From Agrilactobacillus fermenti (GTDB taxonomy: Bacteria; Bacillota; Bacilli; Lactobacillales; Lactobacillaceae): a stretch of 64,000 bases of DNA. Position numbers and translations under genes: made by a program. Below the pieces are notes generated by a model. The model did no database searches. It was not told the origin of the DNA and was given only the letters and a program-made list of their open reading frames with translations. Positions 20,047 through 28,838 of the stretch are shown one piece after another; position 1 is the first letter of the stretch; each line of letters opens with the position of its first letter. The stretch covers positions 1-64,000 of the forward strand of contig NZ_JACGCJ010000003.1 in the NCBI RefSeq assembly GCF_021030645.1, read 5' to 3'.

Positions 20047-20832
20047 ATGACACTTTTAGGAACATTTTTATTTTTGATTTTGGCCGGATTCATTGCCGGT
20101 CTGTTAGCTTCAATCGCCGGCTTGGCATCGTTGGCTTCTTACCCGGCATTATTGATGGTGGGGGTACCACCTGTGATTGCTAATGTAACGAACACGACCG
20201 CATTGATATTTTCAGGTATTGGCTCAACGGTATCTTCTTTACGTGAATTGAAAGGACATTGGCGTCAATTAGTATCACTAGTCATTATTGCCATCGCTGG
20301 TAGTATGTTTGGCAGTTGGTTGTTGCTGATTGCGCCAGCTGCCTCGTTTGAAAAAGTAGTACCCTTTTTTATTTTTGTGGCGGGACTGCTATTATTGCTT
20401 TCTGGACGTCAAAAAAATAAGTCCACCTCTTTGGCAACGTCAGCACCCGTGGCCGCGAAGCGTGGTCGTTGGGCTAACACCTTAAGTATGATCGGTATTT
20501 TTATTGTAGGGGCTTATACAGGCTATTTTGGGGCAGCTGGTGGTGTTATTTTCCTAGCCATCCTATCTATTATTACGACTGAACGTTTTGCAGTGATCAA
20601 CGCGATGAAAAACGTGATCGCGTTTGCCGGTAATTTTGTGGCAACGATTATTTTTATTTTTAAATCACATATTGACTGGCTATTGGTTTTACCTTTAGGT
20701 GCTGGATTACTGGTTGGCGGTTATACCGGTCCAATTATTGTTCGTCATGTTAATGTTCGTTTATTACGCACATTGATCGCTTTGACAGCTTTTGGTTTAG
20801 CGGCATATTTAGGCTATAAAGCTTATAAATAA
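20047..20832 (+). CDS. TauE/SafE family membrane transporter
   Basis: 261 residues, hydrophobic, about eight helices in two halves. Each half starts with a Gly/Ala-rich helix (GFIAGLLASIAGLASLASYP; GAYTGYFGAAGGVIFLAILS), the mark of the TauE/SafE (DUF81) family, which exports or imports sulfite, sulfonates or related anions. The ATG at 20047 is 8 bases after GGGAG; a TTG at 20044 is possible. Single gene followed by a terminator. A second family member lies at 41800. Confidence 0.85.
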   Translation: MTLLGTFLFLILAGFIAGLLASIAGLASLASYPALLMVGVPPVIANVTNTTALIFSGIGSTVSSLRELKGHWRQLVSLVIIAIAGSMFGSWLLLIAPAASFEKVVPFFIFVAGLLLLLSGRQKNKSTSLATSAPVAAKRGRWANTLSMIGIFIVGAYTGYFGAAGGVIFLAILSIITTERFAVINAMKNVIAFAGNFVATIIFIFKSHIDWLLVLPLGAGLLVGGYTGPIIVRHVNVRLLRTLIALTAFGLAAYLGYKAYK

Positions 20833-20861
20833 TGTCATGGTGATTAAAAGATAGCAATGCC

Positions 20862-20909
20862 AAATGGCTGTCCAGCGGGGGGGGAGGATCCGTTGAACAG
20901 CCATTTTTT
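20862..20909 (+). terminator. Terminator containing an 8-G run
   Basis: AAATGGCTGT (20862-20871) pairs with ACAGCCATTT (20897-20906), followed by more T. The loop contains eight consecutive G (20877-20884), rare in this genome and a spot prone to length errors. Confidence 0.8.
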
Positions 20910-21061
20910 AGCTTGTGTTTGAGTTTTTTATTTGTGCTGGGCACATAGTTAATATAGCGATTTTTACGAATGATAAGTGATATATAACTGTTAATGTATG
21001 CTACTTTTGGCTATCTGATTATATTTGTTTAATTTTGAAACAGATAGTTCGGATTGTTTCA

Positions 21062-21388
21062 TTAGATTACCAAACGGATCAATGCCAAGGATAAGATACC
21101 AATAATGACGATCCACAATAGATTTTTAGTCAGAATTGCAGTTAAAATGGCGGGTAAAGAAGCCAGCATATTGCCCACATCTACTTGGGGCAAATGACCT
21201 AGATTTTGATGAAATAGGCTTTCAAACCATAAGGCAGACATGATCACGATGGGTACAAAACTTAAAAATTCAATGACACTGGTTGGCAATCTAAATTTTT
21301 TCAACAGAATAAATGAGATAATACGTGATAGCCAGGTCACAAGGCCACAACCAACAATCGTCCAAAAGGTAAATTCAAAAGAGGACAT
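21062..21388 (-). CDS. azlD: AzlD family branched-chain amino acid export subunit
   Basis: 108 residues, three to four membrane helices, with WLSRIISFILLKKFRLP as in AzlD/YgaH-type small subunits. It overlaps the azlC-like gene by 14 bases, the usual arrangement. Together they export branched-chain amino acids or analogues such as 4-azaleucine. An imperfect CTATCTG/CAGATAG repeat (about 21013-21049) follows the gene but lacks a T-run on the minus strand. Confidence 0.85.
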   Translation of the reverse strand: MSSFEFTFWTIVGCGLVTWLSRIISFILLKKFRLPTSVIEFLSFVPIVIMSALWFESLFHQNLGHLPQVDVGNMLASLPAILTAILTKNLLWIVIIGILSLALIRLVI

Positions 21389-22082
21389 GCTTGATCACCA
21401 TCCCTAAGCCACAACTTAACAGCGTCACTACTAAAACTAAGAAATTACTTGGTATAAAAATCAGACCGATATACATCAGAATACAAGTGACTAGCACGAC
21501 CGTCAGTTGTAAAGCTTTTTTCATACTCTGATCCGCGATAATTTGAAGATATAATAAACCAATAAACATAGCGACTAAGGCAAAATCTAAACCAAATCGT
21601 TTGGGATCAGTAATGAAATTACCCAGCAATGCGCCAATCAAAGAGGCAATGATCCACGTAAAATAGGCGGTGAGATTGGCAGTATTGAACCACGGGAAAG
21701 AAAGTGTATTTTGAGTTCGATTTAATTTATTCATACTGAGTGCAAACGTCTCATCAGTTAAAAGACTGCCTATCAAAACAACATGCCATGTACGTTCTTG
21801 CCGGAAATAAGGCGCTACAGTCATACTCATGAGGATCATTCGCGCGTTTACCAAAAAGACTGCTAAGATAATTGAAAGCAGGGTACTGTGAGAAACCAAC
21901 ATACTAACCATTACAAATTGTGCCGAGCCACCGTATGTGATGGCTGACATTAACGCTACCAATAGAGGACTTAAACCAGAAGCCTTGCCAACAATACCAA
22001 AAGCAAGACCAATACCGATATAGCCAAAGACAGTTGGTAGTGTATCTTTCAAGCCCGTTCTTGCATCTAAAACATCATCCAT
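21375..22082 (-). CDS. azlC: AzlC family branched-chain amino acid exporter
   Basis: 235 residues. The family stretch TVFGYIGIGLAFGIVGKASG followed by LMSAITYGGSAQFV is clear, with about five to six helices. Large subunit of the AzlCD exporter. Its start codon is preceded by a GGAAGTG-like site on the minus strand. First gene of a two-gene operon transcribed against its neighbours. Confidence 0.87.
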   Translation of the reverse strand: MDDVLDARTGLKDTLPTVFGYIGIGLAFGIVGKASGLSPLLVALMSAITYGGSAQFVMVSMLVSHSTLLSIILAVFLVNARMILMSMTVAPYFRQERTWHVVLIGSLLTDETFALSMNKLNRTQNTLSFPWFNTANLTAYFTWIIASLIGALLGNFITDPKRFGLDFALVAMFIGLLYLQIIADQSMKKALQLTVVLVTCILMYIGLIFIPSNFLVLVVTLLSCGLGMVIKHVLF

Positions 22083-22300
22083 TCAGGTCACTTCCGTTAT
22101 TGATAGAATTAAGAGTTAATATTTATCTTACCGATTATTATTAAGAAATTCAAATTGAAATTTAAGCTTAAATTAATTATAAAATTGGTTCCATTATGGT
22201 GATGACAATTTTAAAAAAGTGTTTTTAATGTTAAAAATGATTGTATTCTCCATTTCTTTGAGGCATTAAAGCACAAATATAAAGTTAAAAGAAAATACTA

Positions 22301-22329
22301 TTGTGTTTGCTTCAAAAAGGTGTTATAAA
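22301..22329 (+). promoter_or_regulatory. Promoter upstream of a small unknown gene
   Basis: TTGTGT (22301-22306), 17-base spacer, TATAAA (22324-22329). The region from 22083 to 22300 is very AT-rich and shows no gene. Confidence 0.55.
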
Positions 22330-22366
22330 TATCTCTCGTGGATAAAAATTCGGAGGAGGTATCGCA

Positions 22367-22576
22367 ATGTTATTCGGTGAACGGATCCAAGATTATGAAG
22401 TGACAGGGTTATTTAAAAATAATCTTGGCAAGGCGATTGCTGAGAAACGCATTTGTCACAATATGTCAAAAAAAGAAGCTAAGATGCAAATGCGTGTGCA
22501 CCTGTTACGGGCTTATTCAGAGAGTATCGACTTGAATGCACCTGTGCGTATTAATGTTGAGCCAGTGCGACACTAA
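22367..22576 (+). CDS. Small protein of unknown function (69 aa)
   Basis: Not recognised. 69 residues, charged and soluble, with a predicted helical centre (NLGKAIAEKRICHNMSKKEA) and one cysteine. A very strong GGAGGAGG site lies before the ATG and a good promoter 40 bases further up, so it is likely expressed. The next gene, 65 bases on, encodes a KOW-like small protein and may be cotranscribed. Confidence 0.65.
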   Translation: MLFGERIQDYEVTGLFKNNLGKAIAEKRICHNMSKKEAKMQMRVHLLRAYSESIDLNAPVRINVEPVRH

Positions 22577-22641
22577 TTATGGCAAAAAAGTTTACTATTA
22601 TTTGTTTTCCTTTTATCATATGAGTAAGAGGAGGCTACCAA

Positions 22642-22893
22642 ATGGATGACGAAACAAAAGAAACCCCAAAGTTTTCTATTGGCGATAAAGTAACAGTACG
22701 CAAGAGTGTAGATGTTCCGCTGTCATTTAAAGGAACAGTTTCTAAAGTCTATACGAATTCTGCTTTAGTGACGATCGATGACTATGAGCCTGAGCAACGC
22801 ACCATTGCTGAAGACCTGAAGTACAAGACAATCGTTAATTTTAAGCATATTCGCAAGATTGGTAAAACAGCTAAAAAATCATCGAAAAAATAA
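22642..22893 (+). CDS. DUF2187-like small KOW/SH3-type protein
   Basis: 83 residues. FSIGDKVTVRKSVDVPLSFK then GTVSKVYTNSALVTIDDYEP resembles the DUF2187 family, a short beta-barrel of unknown role common in Bacilli. The tail is lysine-rich (KTAKKSSKK), suggesting nucleic acid contact. GAGGAGG precedes the ATG, and a terminator follows. Confidence 0.72.
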   Translation: MDDETKETPKFSIGDKVTVRKSVDVPLSFKGTVSKVYTNSALVTIDDYEPEQRTIAEDLKYKTIVNFKHIRKIGKTAKKSSKK

Positions 22894-22943
22894 TTCTGTG
22901 ATACCAGGAAGTTTGGTTGAAAAACAAAATAGGCCACAGTAAA

Positions 22944-22987
22944 AATAAGTTCAAGAATAGATCGTTATTCTTGGGCTTATTTTTTTG
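22944..22987 (+). terminator. Rho-independent terminator
   Basis: 16-bp imperfect stem (22944-22959 with 22966-22981), six-base loop GATCGT, and a T-run. Ends the two small genes before it. Confidence 0.85.
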
Positions 22988-23013
22988 CCTAATTATCCGT
23001 ATAGACAAGTTAA

Positions 23014-23053
23014 AGTTCATGTATATTTTACAAATCTCTATATAATATGAACT
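23014..23053 (+). promoter_or_regulatory. Operator-like inverted repeat over a -10 box
   Basis: AGTTCAT (23014-23020) and ATGAACT (23047-23053) form a spaced inverted repeat; TATAAT (23041-23046) lies inside next to the right arm. The layout suggests a repressor site controlling the broken transporter gene that follows. No adjacent dedicated repressor of the TetR or MarR type was found. Confidence 0.4.
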
Positions 23054-23077
23054 GATAAATAAGTGGGGGATGAAATA

Positions 23078-23475
23078 ATGGCTAATACTCTTGGAACAGT
23101 AACTGAAACACATCAATATCGGTGGGTGATCTTGGTCGCAATCGGGCTGTTTTCTTTTATGTCTAATTTAGATGCTAGCATTGTTAATATTGCGATGCCG
23201 CAAATTTCTAAAGGCTTGAAAGTTCCAGTGAATCAAGCAGAATGGGTCGTATTTATTTGATTTTTATGTGTGCCCGGTTATTATTTTTTGGACGTTTTTG
23301 GGGCATGAGTCTGGCTGCGGGTCGGCAAGTAACCACTTATTTACCGAATCAGCCCGCTGTCTTTCTGACTGGGATGCGGCTAGCTTTTGCGGTTTCGATG
23401 GTGCTTTGTTTGGCAGCTGATTTAATTAGTATTTGGCGACTGGTTGTTAGCCGTAAGCTGCGAATCGATTGCTAG
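23078..23475 (+). pseudogene. Decayed DHA2-type MFS drug transporter
   Basis: Remnant of a 14-helix major facilitator drug exporter. The N-terminus is intact (YRWVILVAIGLFSFMSNLDA, then SIVNIAMPQISKGLKVPVNQ). A frameshift at about 23255 follows AEWVV; the match continues in another frame as IYLIFMCARLLFFGRF. An internal deletion then removes most of the protein and joins a C-terminal piece ending WRLVVSRKLRIDC. The original would have been about 450-500 residues. It still has a GGGGG site, promoter and operator-like repeat upstream. Confidence 0.8.
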
Positions 23476-23563
23476 CTTTTTTCATATGATTAAGCTTATG
23501 AAATCGGTTGTATTAATGACTGACTTGTTTTATGCTTACCTTTAAGATATGGGGGTAAAGCAG

Positions 23564-24559
23564 ATGACAACTTTGAAAGATGTCGCCCGTTTGGCTAATG
23601 TTTCGGCATCTACGGTATCTCGAGTGTTAAATCATAATCCGGCGATTAGCACGGCCACACAGAAAAAAGTTTTACGAGCAATGCAAAAATTGCGTTACGT
23701 ACCAAATTCGAATGCGCGTAATTTGGCCTTACAGCATACGATGACGCTTGGTGTAATCCTGCCAGCCACGCAAGCAATGGTTTTTTCAAATCCATTTTTT
23801 GTGGCTTTGATTCAAGGTATCAATCATATTTGCAGTCAAAATAACTATTTAACGGCAGTTGCGACGGGTGATGATATTCAAGAATTACAACAAACGATCA
23901 CAATGATGGCCCAGCAAAATAAAATTCGACAGTTTATCTTGCTGTATTCACAAAAAAACGATCCTATTTTGCAAATATTGCAACAATTGGGGTTACGTTA
24001 TGTTATCTTGGGTAAACCCTTTGAAAATAGCCAAGCTATGCCTTATGTGGACAACGATAATATCCTCGCTGGCACAGATGTGACCACGTATCTTTTAAAG
24101 CAAGGTCATCGGGCGATCGGTTTCTTATATAGTGATTTATCCCAGATGGTTCAAGCGGATCGCTTATTGGGTTATCAACGGGCAATGCAACAAAGTGGTC
24201 TACCCCAGCATGCGTTTCAAATCAATGATGATTATGAGCAGCTGCAAACACAATTGCGTCACATCATGGCCTTGAAACCTGAGATCACGGCATTGATCAC
24301 AACTGATGACATGCAGGCTTTGGCGGTTCAACAGGCTTTGGTGCCGCTAGATCTGAAACGCCATATTTCGCAAATTAGTTTCAATAATTCTATTTTTGCC
24401 CGCGTCGCACGGCCGATGCTAACTTCGGTGGAAGTTTTCCCGGTAAAATTAGGTGAAGAGGTGGCTAGATTAGCCATTCAAGACCATGCTGAAACATTCG
24501 TCAGTAACTTGATCATTCCCCACCGGATCATTGAACGATCATCGGTGTGGACACAATAA
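23564..24559 (+). CDS. LacI family transcriptional regulator
   Basis: 331 residues. N-terminal helix-turn-helix TTLKDVARLANVSASTVSRV, hinge helix and a periplasmic-binding-protein-like effector domain. The ATG at 23564 is preferred because GGGGGTA lies just upstream; an ATG at 23549 would include that site. It is one of two LacI-type genes ahead of the maltose enzymes and probably responds to a glucoside. Which of the two is the MalR equivalent cannot be told from sequence. The operators at 25561 and 28738 are candidate targets. Confidence 0.88.
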   Translation: MTTLKDVARLANVSASTVSRVLNHNPAISTATQKKVLRAMQKLRYVPNSNARNLALQHTMTLGVILPATQAMVFSNPFFVALIQGINHICSQNNYLTAVATGDDIQELQQTITMMAQQNKIRQFILLYSQKNDPILQILQQLGLRYVILGKPFENSQAMPYVDNDNILAGTDVTTYLLKQGHRAIGFLYSDLSQMVQADRLLGYQRAMQQSGLPQHAFQINDDYEQLQTQLRHIMALKPEITALITTDDMQALAVQQALVPLDLKRHISQISFNNSIFARVARPMLTSVEVFPVKLGEEVARLAIQDHAETFVSNLIIPHRIIERSSVWTQ

Positions 24560-24580
24560 TTAGCAGCTTAGGGAGGTAAA

Positions 24581-25531
24581 ATGGTGACAACACTAGAAGA
24601 TATTGCGAAGGCGGCTCACGTTTCTAAGATGACGGTTTCTAGGGCTATCAATCATCCAGAGCAGGTGCGGGATGAACTTAAGATCAACATTTTTAAAGTG
24701 ATGCATCAATTGGACTACCGGCCCAATGTTGCAGCTAAGGCTCTTGTTCGCAATCGTACACAAATTATTAAGTTTTTTATTTTAGAAGATATTGATATTA
24801 CGGAACCTTATTATATGAAGCTAATGGTAGGTCTAGCGGAACGTTTGGCGAAACAGCAGTATTCTTTACAATTAATGACAGACCGTCATTTGGATATTGG
24901 AGGCAGCGATGGTTATTTGATCACCGGGATGCGAGCCAAGGATCACGAGTGGCTATCCCGGTTAGAACTGCCCTTCGTTACTTTTGGGGAAAACCGCTGG
25001 CACTTTAATTTTGTAGATACCAATAATGAATTGGGTACACAGATGGCGACTCAGTATGCGTTCAGTCGCCATTACGAGCATATTATTTTTATCGGCATGG
25101 CTGTGCAGGAACCTTATGAACTGTCCCGGGAAAAAGGGTACACTCATGTGATGCAAGCACAGGGCATGGTGCCAGAAATTAAGCGGTTTAATAATCATAG
25201 CCGTATTGCCATGCACTATATTCAAACCCAATTAGCAACGATCCCAGCCAATACTTGTTTTGTTTGTGCCAGTGATCGTTTGGCTTTTGGTGTTGAAAAG
25301 GGTATTTTAGAAGTGACTGGATCAGTCGGCAACAATTATGGTGTCATTGGGTTTGATGGCGTCTTTCTAGATCAGGTTGCGACACCAAAGTTGACTACGA
25401 TCGAACAGCCAATGCTTGATTTGGGGACACGTTGTGCCGATATGCTACTGGCTAAAATCAACCATCCAGAACAATCTTTAGAAGATTGTTTGTTAAAGCC
25501 GCGTTTGAAGCTTGGCGGGTCGACTCGATGA
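24581..25531 (+). CDS. LacI family transcriptional regulator
   Basis: 316 residues; helix-turn-helix TLEDIAKAAHVSKMTVSRAI and DYRPNVAAKALVRN, then a ligand-binding domain with CASDRLAFGVEKG and GFDGVFLDQVATPKLTTIEQ. Only distantly similar to the preceding regulator. GGGAGG lies before the ATG, 21 bases after the previous stop, so the two are likely cotranscribed. It directly precedes the maltose operon, a common place for MalR. Confidence 0.88.
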   Translation: MVTTLEDIAKAAHVSKMTVSRAINHPEQVRDELKINIFKVMHQLDYRPNVAAKALVRNRTQIIKFFILEDIDITEPYYMKLMVGLAERLAKQQYSLQLMTDRHLDIGGSDGYLITGMRAKDHEWLSRLELPFVTFGENRWHFNFVDTNNELGTQMATQYAFSRHYEHIIFIGMAVQEPYELSREKGYTHVMQAQGMVPEIKRFNNHSRIAMHYIQTQLATIPANTCFVCASDRLAFGVEKGILEVTGSVGNNYGVIGFDGVFLDQVATPKLTTIEQPMLDLGTRCADMLLAKINHPEQSLEDCLLKPRLKLGGSTR

Positions 25532-25560
25532 ATGACAGCTGTTATGGTGCCTTAATATTT

Positions 25561-25574
25561 TGTTACCGATAACA
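25561..25574. promoter_or_regulatory. Palindromic operator for a LacI-family regulator
   Basis: TGTTACCGATAACA is a 14-base near-perfect palindrome with a central CG, typical of LacI-family sites. An almost identical, perfect version (TGTTACCGGTAACA) stands at 28738 before the ABC transporter genes. The two flank the GH13 genes and probably bind the same regulator encoded just upstream. Confidence 0.7.
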
Positions 25575-25610
25575 CGCAGTTAAAAATTGAATTATTCAGT
25601 TTGATTCTAT

Positions 25611-25655
25611 AAAGTAAATTTATAACATTGTTTGGTGTGATAATTTACTTTTTTT
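25611..25655. terminator. AT-rich hairpin, probable terminator of the regulator genes
   Basis: AAAGTAAATT (25611-25620) pairs with AATTTACTTT (25642-25651) and is followed by T. A TATAAT at 25665-25670 lies just downstream and may belong to the malL promoter; its -35 is unclear. Confidence 0.5.
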
Positions 25656-25695
25656 AATGATAATTATAATGATTCAATAAAGGGAGGAAACTGCG

Positions 25696-27366
25696 TTGGC
25701 CGTTGATTGGCATCAGAATCAAGTTATTTATCAGATATATCCTAAAAGTTTTTATGATTACGACCAGGATGGTGTCGGTGATCTTCAAGGTATTATTGCC
25801 AAACTAGATTATCTCAAAACATTAGGCGTCACGACACTTTGGCTTAATCCAATTTTTGTTTCACCACAAAGAGATAATGGCTACGACGTTTCAAATTATT
25901 TTGCTATTGATCCTATGTTTGGGACAATGGCTGATTTTGAAGCACTGGTCGCAGCTGTCCATCAGCGCGGTATGTATTTGATTTTGGACTTCGTGTTAAA
26001 TCATACTTCTGATCAGCATCCTTGGTTTTTAGATGCTTGTCGGTCAAGAGATAGCCCGTTTCGTGATTACTATATTTGGGCAGATGGTCAAGGTGATCGT
26101 GAACCAAATAATTGGGCTTCTTTTTTTGGTGGTTCCGTTTGGCAAAAAGAACCCCAAACGCAGCAATATTATTTTCATTTGTTTAATCAGCAAATGCCTG
26201 ACTTAAACTGGCGAAATCCAGAAGTTCGCCAGGCCATGTTAGAAATCGCTGAATTTTGGGTTGATAAGGGCATTGATGGGTTACGGTTAGATGCTTTTAT
26301 TCATATTGCTAAGGCGGCTTTAGATCAGGATTATCCCGGATTAGAAGATCAATTGACAGTGGCGGAGTTTTATGTAGCTAATCTTCCAGAAGTGAATCAA
26401 TACTTAGAAGCTTTTGTAAGTGCTTTGAAACGCAAACAGCCTGATTTATTTATTTTAGGTGAAGCTGCTTCAGCAGACACGACTTTACTGGCTCAGTACA
26501 CGGATCCAACTAGATCTCGCTGTGATGCTGCTGTAACATTTCGAACGCTGGTAGACCGACCGATTGTTGAAGATCGGGATTTGCCTTTTCGCGTCCAGCG
26601 CAAAGAAATTGATGTCTTGGAAATGCAGCAGCAATTTGCGGCGATTAGTGCTCAGGTGCCAGCACCACCAGTTTTGTATTGGAATAATCACGATATGGCG
26701 CGTACAGTCGATCGCTATCCCATGTTTGGGGATAAAAATGACTATTTAGCAGCCATGGCGATGGCGATGTATCTCCAACGCGGTATTCCCATCATTTACT
26801 ATGGCGAGGAATTAGGTCAAGCAGGAGAAGTATTTGATAACTTAAATGATTTTGAGGATATCGTTTCATTGAACTGGATCATGCAAGATCCACGCATGTC
26901 TTTATCGCCAACTGAATTCTTAGCTCATTTGAATCGGGTGCATAAAATGACTGCTCGTGGTGCAATGCATTGGGCGCCGGGAGAATATCACGGCTTTTCG
27001 CAAACGCGGCCCTGGAAAATCGGGGTAACGACTGAAGGAACGGCTGATGTGGTGACTGAGTCAAAAATGCCCCATAGTTTATTACACTTTTATCAACAGC
27101 TTTTACAGTTGAGACAGCAAAAGATTTTTGTTCAGGGGGCGCAATACTTTATGATGGTGCCCAAAGATGTCTATGCTTACCGCCGTCAGTGTGGGCAGCA
27201 GCAAATTGCTGTGGTGGCTAATTTGTCGGGGGATGCCCATGAAGTGACATTACCTAGTGTGGCTAAAGAGATTTGGCTGCAACGGGGTGAAGCTATAATC
27301 GATGGTCAAAAAATAAAAATGGCACCAGTAAGTTGTCTTGCGGTGGCCTTGGAGGATATCAAATAA
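25696..27366 (+). CDS. malL: GH13 alpha-glucosidase (oligo-1,6-glucosidase/maltogenic type)
   Basis: 556 residues, TTG start after GGGAGG. Glycoside hydrolase family 13 motifs in order: DFVLNHTSDQHPWF, GLRLDAF with nucleophile Asp199, LGEAAS with acid/base Glu256, and WNNHDMAR with Asp333. Length and motifs match the intracellular oligo-1,6-glucosidase/alpha-glucosidase subfamily, which releases glucose from isomaltose-type or short malto-oligosaccharides. Substrate preference (alpha-1,4 or alpha-1,6) is inferred only. First enzyme gene of the maltose cluster; overlaps the next gene by one base. Confidence 0.88.
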   Translation: MAVDWHQNQVIYQIYPKSFYDYDQDGVGDLQGIIAKLDYLKTLGVTTLWLNPIFVSPQRDNGYDVSNYFAIDPMFGTMADFEALVAAVHQRGMYLILDFVLNHTSDQHPWFLDACRSRDSPFRDYYIWADGQGDREPNNWASFFGGSVWQKEPQTQQYYFHLFNQQMPDLNWRNPEVRQAMLEIAEFWVDKGIDGLRLDAFIHIAKAALDQDYPGLEDQLTVAEFYVANLPEVNQYLEAFVSALKRKQPDLFILGEAASADTTLLAQYTDPTRSRCDAAVTFRTLVDRPIVEDRDLPFRVQRKEIDVLEMQQQFAAISAQVPAPPVLYWNNHDMARTVDRYPMFGDKNDYLAAMAMAMYLQRGIPIIYYGEELGQAGEVFDNLNDFEDIVSLNWIMQDPRMSLSPTEFLAHLNRVHKMTARGAMHWAPGEYHGFSQTRPWKIGVTTEGTADVVTESKMPHSLLHFYQQLLQLRQQKIFVQGAQYFMMVPKDVYAYRRQCGQQQIAVVANLSGDAHEVTLPSVAKEIWLQRGEAIIDGQKIKMAPVSCLAVALEDIK

Positions 27367-28658
27367 TGGCTTTAGATACAGATATACGTTTACGTAATGC
27401 TGTCATTTATTCAATCTTTGTTCGGAATCATACGCCTGCTGGGACTTTATCAGCGGCTATGGCAGACTTGCCTAGAATTAAAGCTTTGGGAACGGATATT
27501 GTTTGGCTGATGCCAATTCAACCGACCGGGCAAGTCGCTGCTAAGGGTGCCTTAGGGTCACCTTATGCAATTCGTGACTATCGTCAAATTGACCCAGCTA
27601 TCGGTACTTTTACAGATCTTGAGGCCTTCGTCAAACGAGCACATGATTTAGATATGCGTGTCTTGTTAGATGTCGTCTACAATCATACCGCGCCAGATTC
27701 GGTGCTGGCACAAACACATCCAGAATGGTTTTACCGGACAGCCGCCGGTAAAATGGGTAATCGTATTGCTGATTGGTCTGATGTGGTGGATTTAGATTAT
27801 CGGCAAAAAGTACTGTGGGATTATCAAATTGAGACTTTGAAATTGTGGCGGCAGTATGTGGATGGCTTTCGCTGTGATGTTGCGCCATTAGTGCCGCTGG
27901 CTTTTTGGCTGAAAGCGCGGCAAGTGATCAATACGGCGAATCCAGATACGATCTGGTTGGCAGAAACTAATCATCCAGAATTCATTAAAATCGTTCGGGA
28001 CATGGGTTTTGACGCAGCTTCCGATAGTGAGATCTACCAAGCCTTTGATATGACCTATGAATATGATGCGATTGAAGCATTTAAAGCGGCTTTGGCAGGC
28101 AACATCAGTTTGGCGGAATATGCTCGGCTGCTGGAACGGCTAGATATTACGTATCCCAAAAATTATGTCAAGATGCGTTTCTTAGAGAATCATGATAATG
28201 AACGGGCCACAAGTTATATTCACGATGATACGACTTTGATCAATGCTTTAGCGTTCAAATATTTTGAAAAGGGCAGCTTTTTGATCTATGCCGGTCAAGA
28301 ATTTGGCGCACAGCATTTGCCGTCTTTGTTTGATTCTGACAAGATCGATTTAAGTGCAACCGATGCCAAAATCGATCTGACTCAGTTTATGCAACAATTA
28401 AGTCAATTAAAACATCAGCCTTTACTGAGATCAGGGGCCTATTTTGTAACGGCTGAAAACGATCGTGTACTCAATGTGCGTTATGAAAAGGCAGAACAAA
28501 AACTCATTGGCTTTTTTGCTTTAAGACCTTTTGTTGGTCAATTAGAGACGACATTAGCACCAGGCACCTATCGAGATTTATTGACGCAAAGGGATATGGT
28601 GATCGAGCAGGGCAAAGTTCAATTTGAAGGACAACCACTGATTTTACAACCCATGTAG
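27366..28658 (+). CDS. GH13 alpha-amylase-like glycosidase
   Basis: 430 residues, no signal peptide, so intracellular. GH13 motifs VVYNHTAPDS, GFRCDVAP (nucleophile Asp171), WLAETNH (acid/base Glu200) and FLENHDNER (Asp277) are complete. Shorter than neopullulanases, with no N-terminal starch-binding domain. Likely trims imported maltodextrins. The ATG at 27366 shares its A with the malL stop and lies 10 bases after GGAGG; an earlier in-frame start inside malL is less likely. Confidence 0.85.
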   Translation: MALDTDIRLRNAVIYSIFVRNHTPAGTLSAAMADLPRIKALGTDIVWLMPIQPTGQVAAKGALGSPYAIRDYRQIDPAIGTFTDLEAFVKRAHDLDMRVLLDVVYNHTAPDSVLAQTHPEWFYRTAAGKMGNRIADWSDVVDLDYRQKVLWDYQIETLKLWRQYVDGFRCDVAPLVPLAFWLKARQVINTANPDTIWLAETNHPEFIKIVRDMGFDAASDSEIYQAFDMTYEYDAIEAFKAALAGNISLAEYARLLERLDITYPKNYVKMRFLENHDNERATSYIHDDTTLINALAFKYFEKGSFLIYAGQEFGAQHLPSLFDSDKIDLSATDAKIDLTQFMQQLSQLKHQPLLRSGAYFVTAENDRVLNVRYEKAEQKLIGFFALRPFVGQLETTLAPGTYRDLLTQRDMVIEQGKVQFEGQPLILQPM

Positions 28659-28737
28659 GCCGGCTGTCAGATCAAAAAACTGCAATGGGTATCATATAAC
28701 CAGTGCAATTATGAACAATTGCATGAGAACTTATTTT

Positions 28738-28751
28738 TGTTACCGGTAACA
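28738..28751. promoter_or_regulatory. Perfect palindromic operator before malE
   Basis: TGTTACCGGTAACA, a perfect 14-base palindrome and a near copy of the site at 25561. It lies just upstream of the malE promoter, where a LacI-family protein could repress or activate. Confidence 0.72.
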
Positions 28752-28764
28752 TTCACATTTCTGA

Positions 28765-28793
28765 TTGTGCAATCGCTTTCAAAGGTCCATAAT
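28765..28793 (+). promoter_or_regulatory. malE promoter overlapped by a CcpA cre-like site
   Basis: TTGTGC (28765-28770), 17-base spacer, CATAAT (28788-28793). Inside lies TGCAATCGCTTTCA (28768-28781), which matches the catabolite-responsive consensus TGNNARCGNWWWCA at 13 of 14 positions. Binding of CcpA here would block the promoter, giving glucose repression of maltodextrin uptake. Confidence 0.6.
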
Positions 28794-28838
28794 AATAAGT
28801 GTCATAAAATACTTAATTTGTTAGGGAGGCTCTAACTT

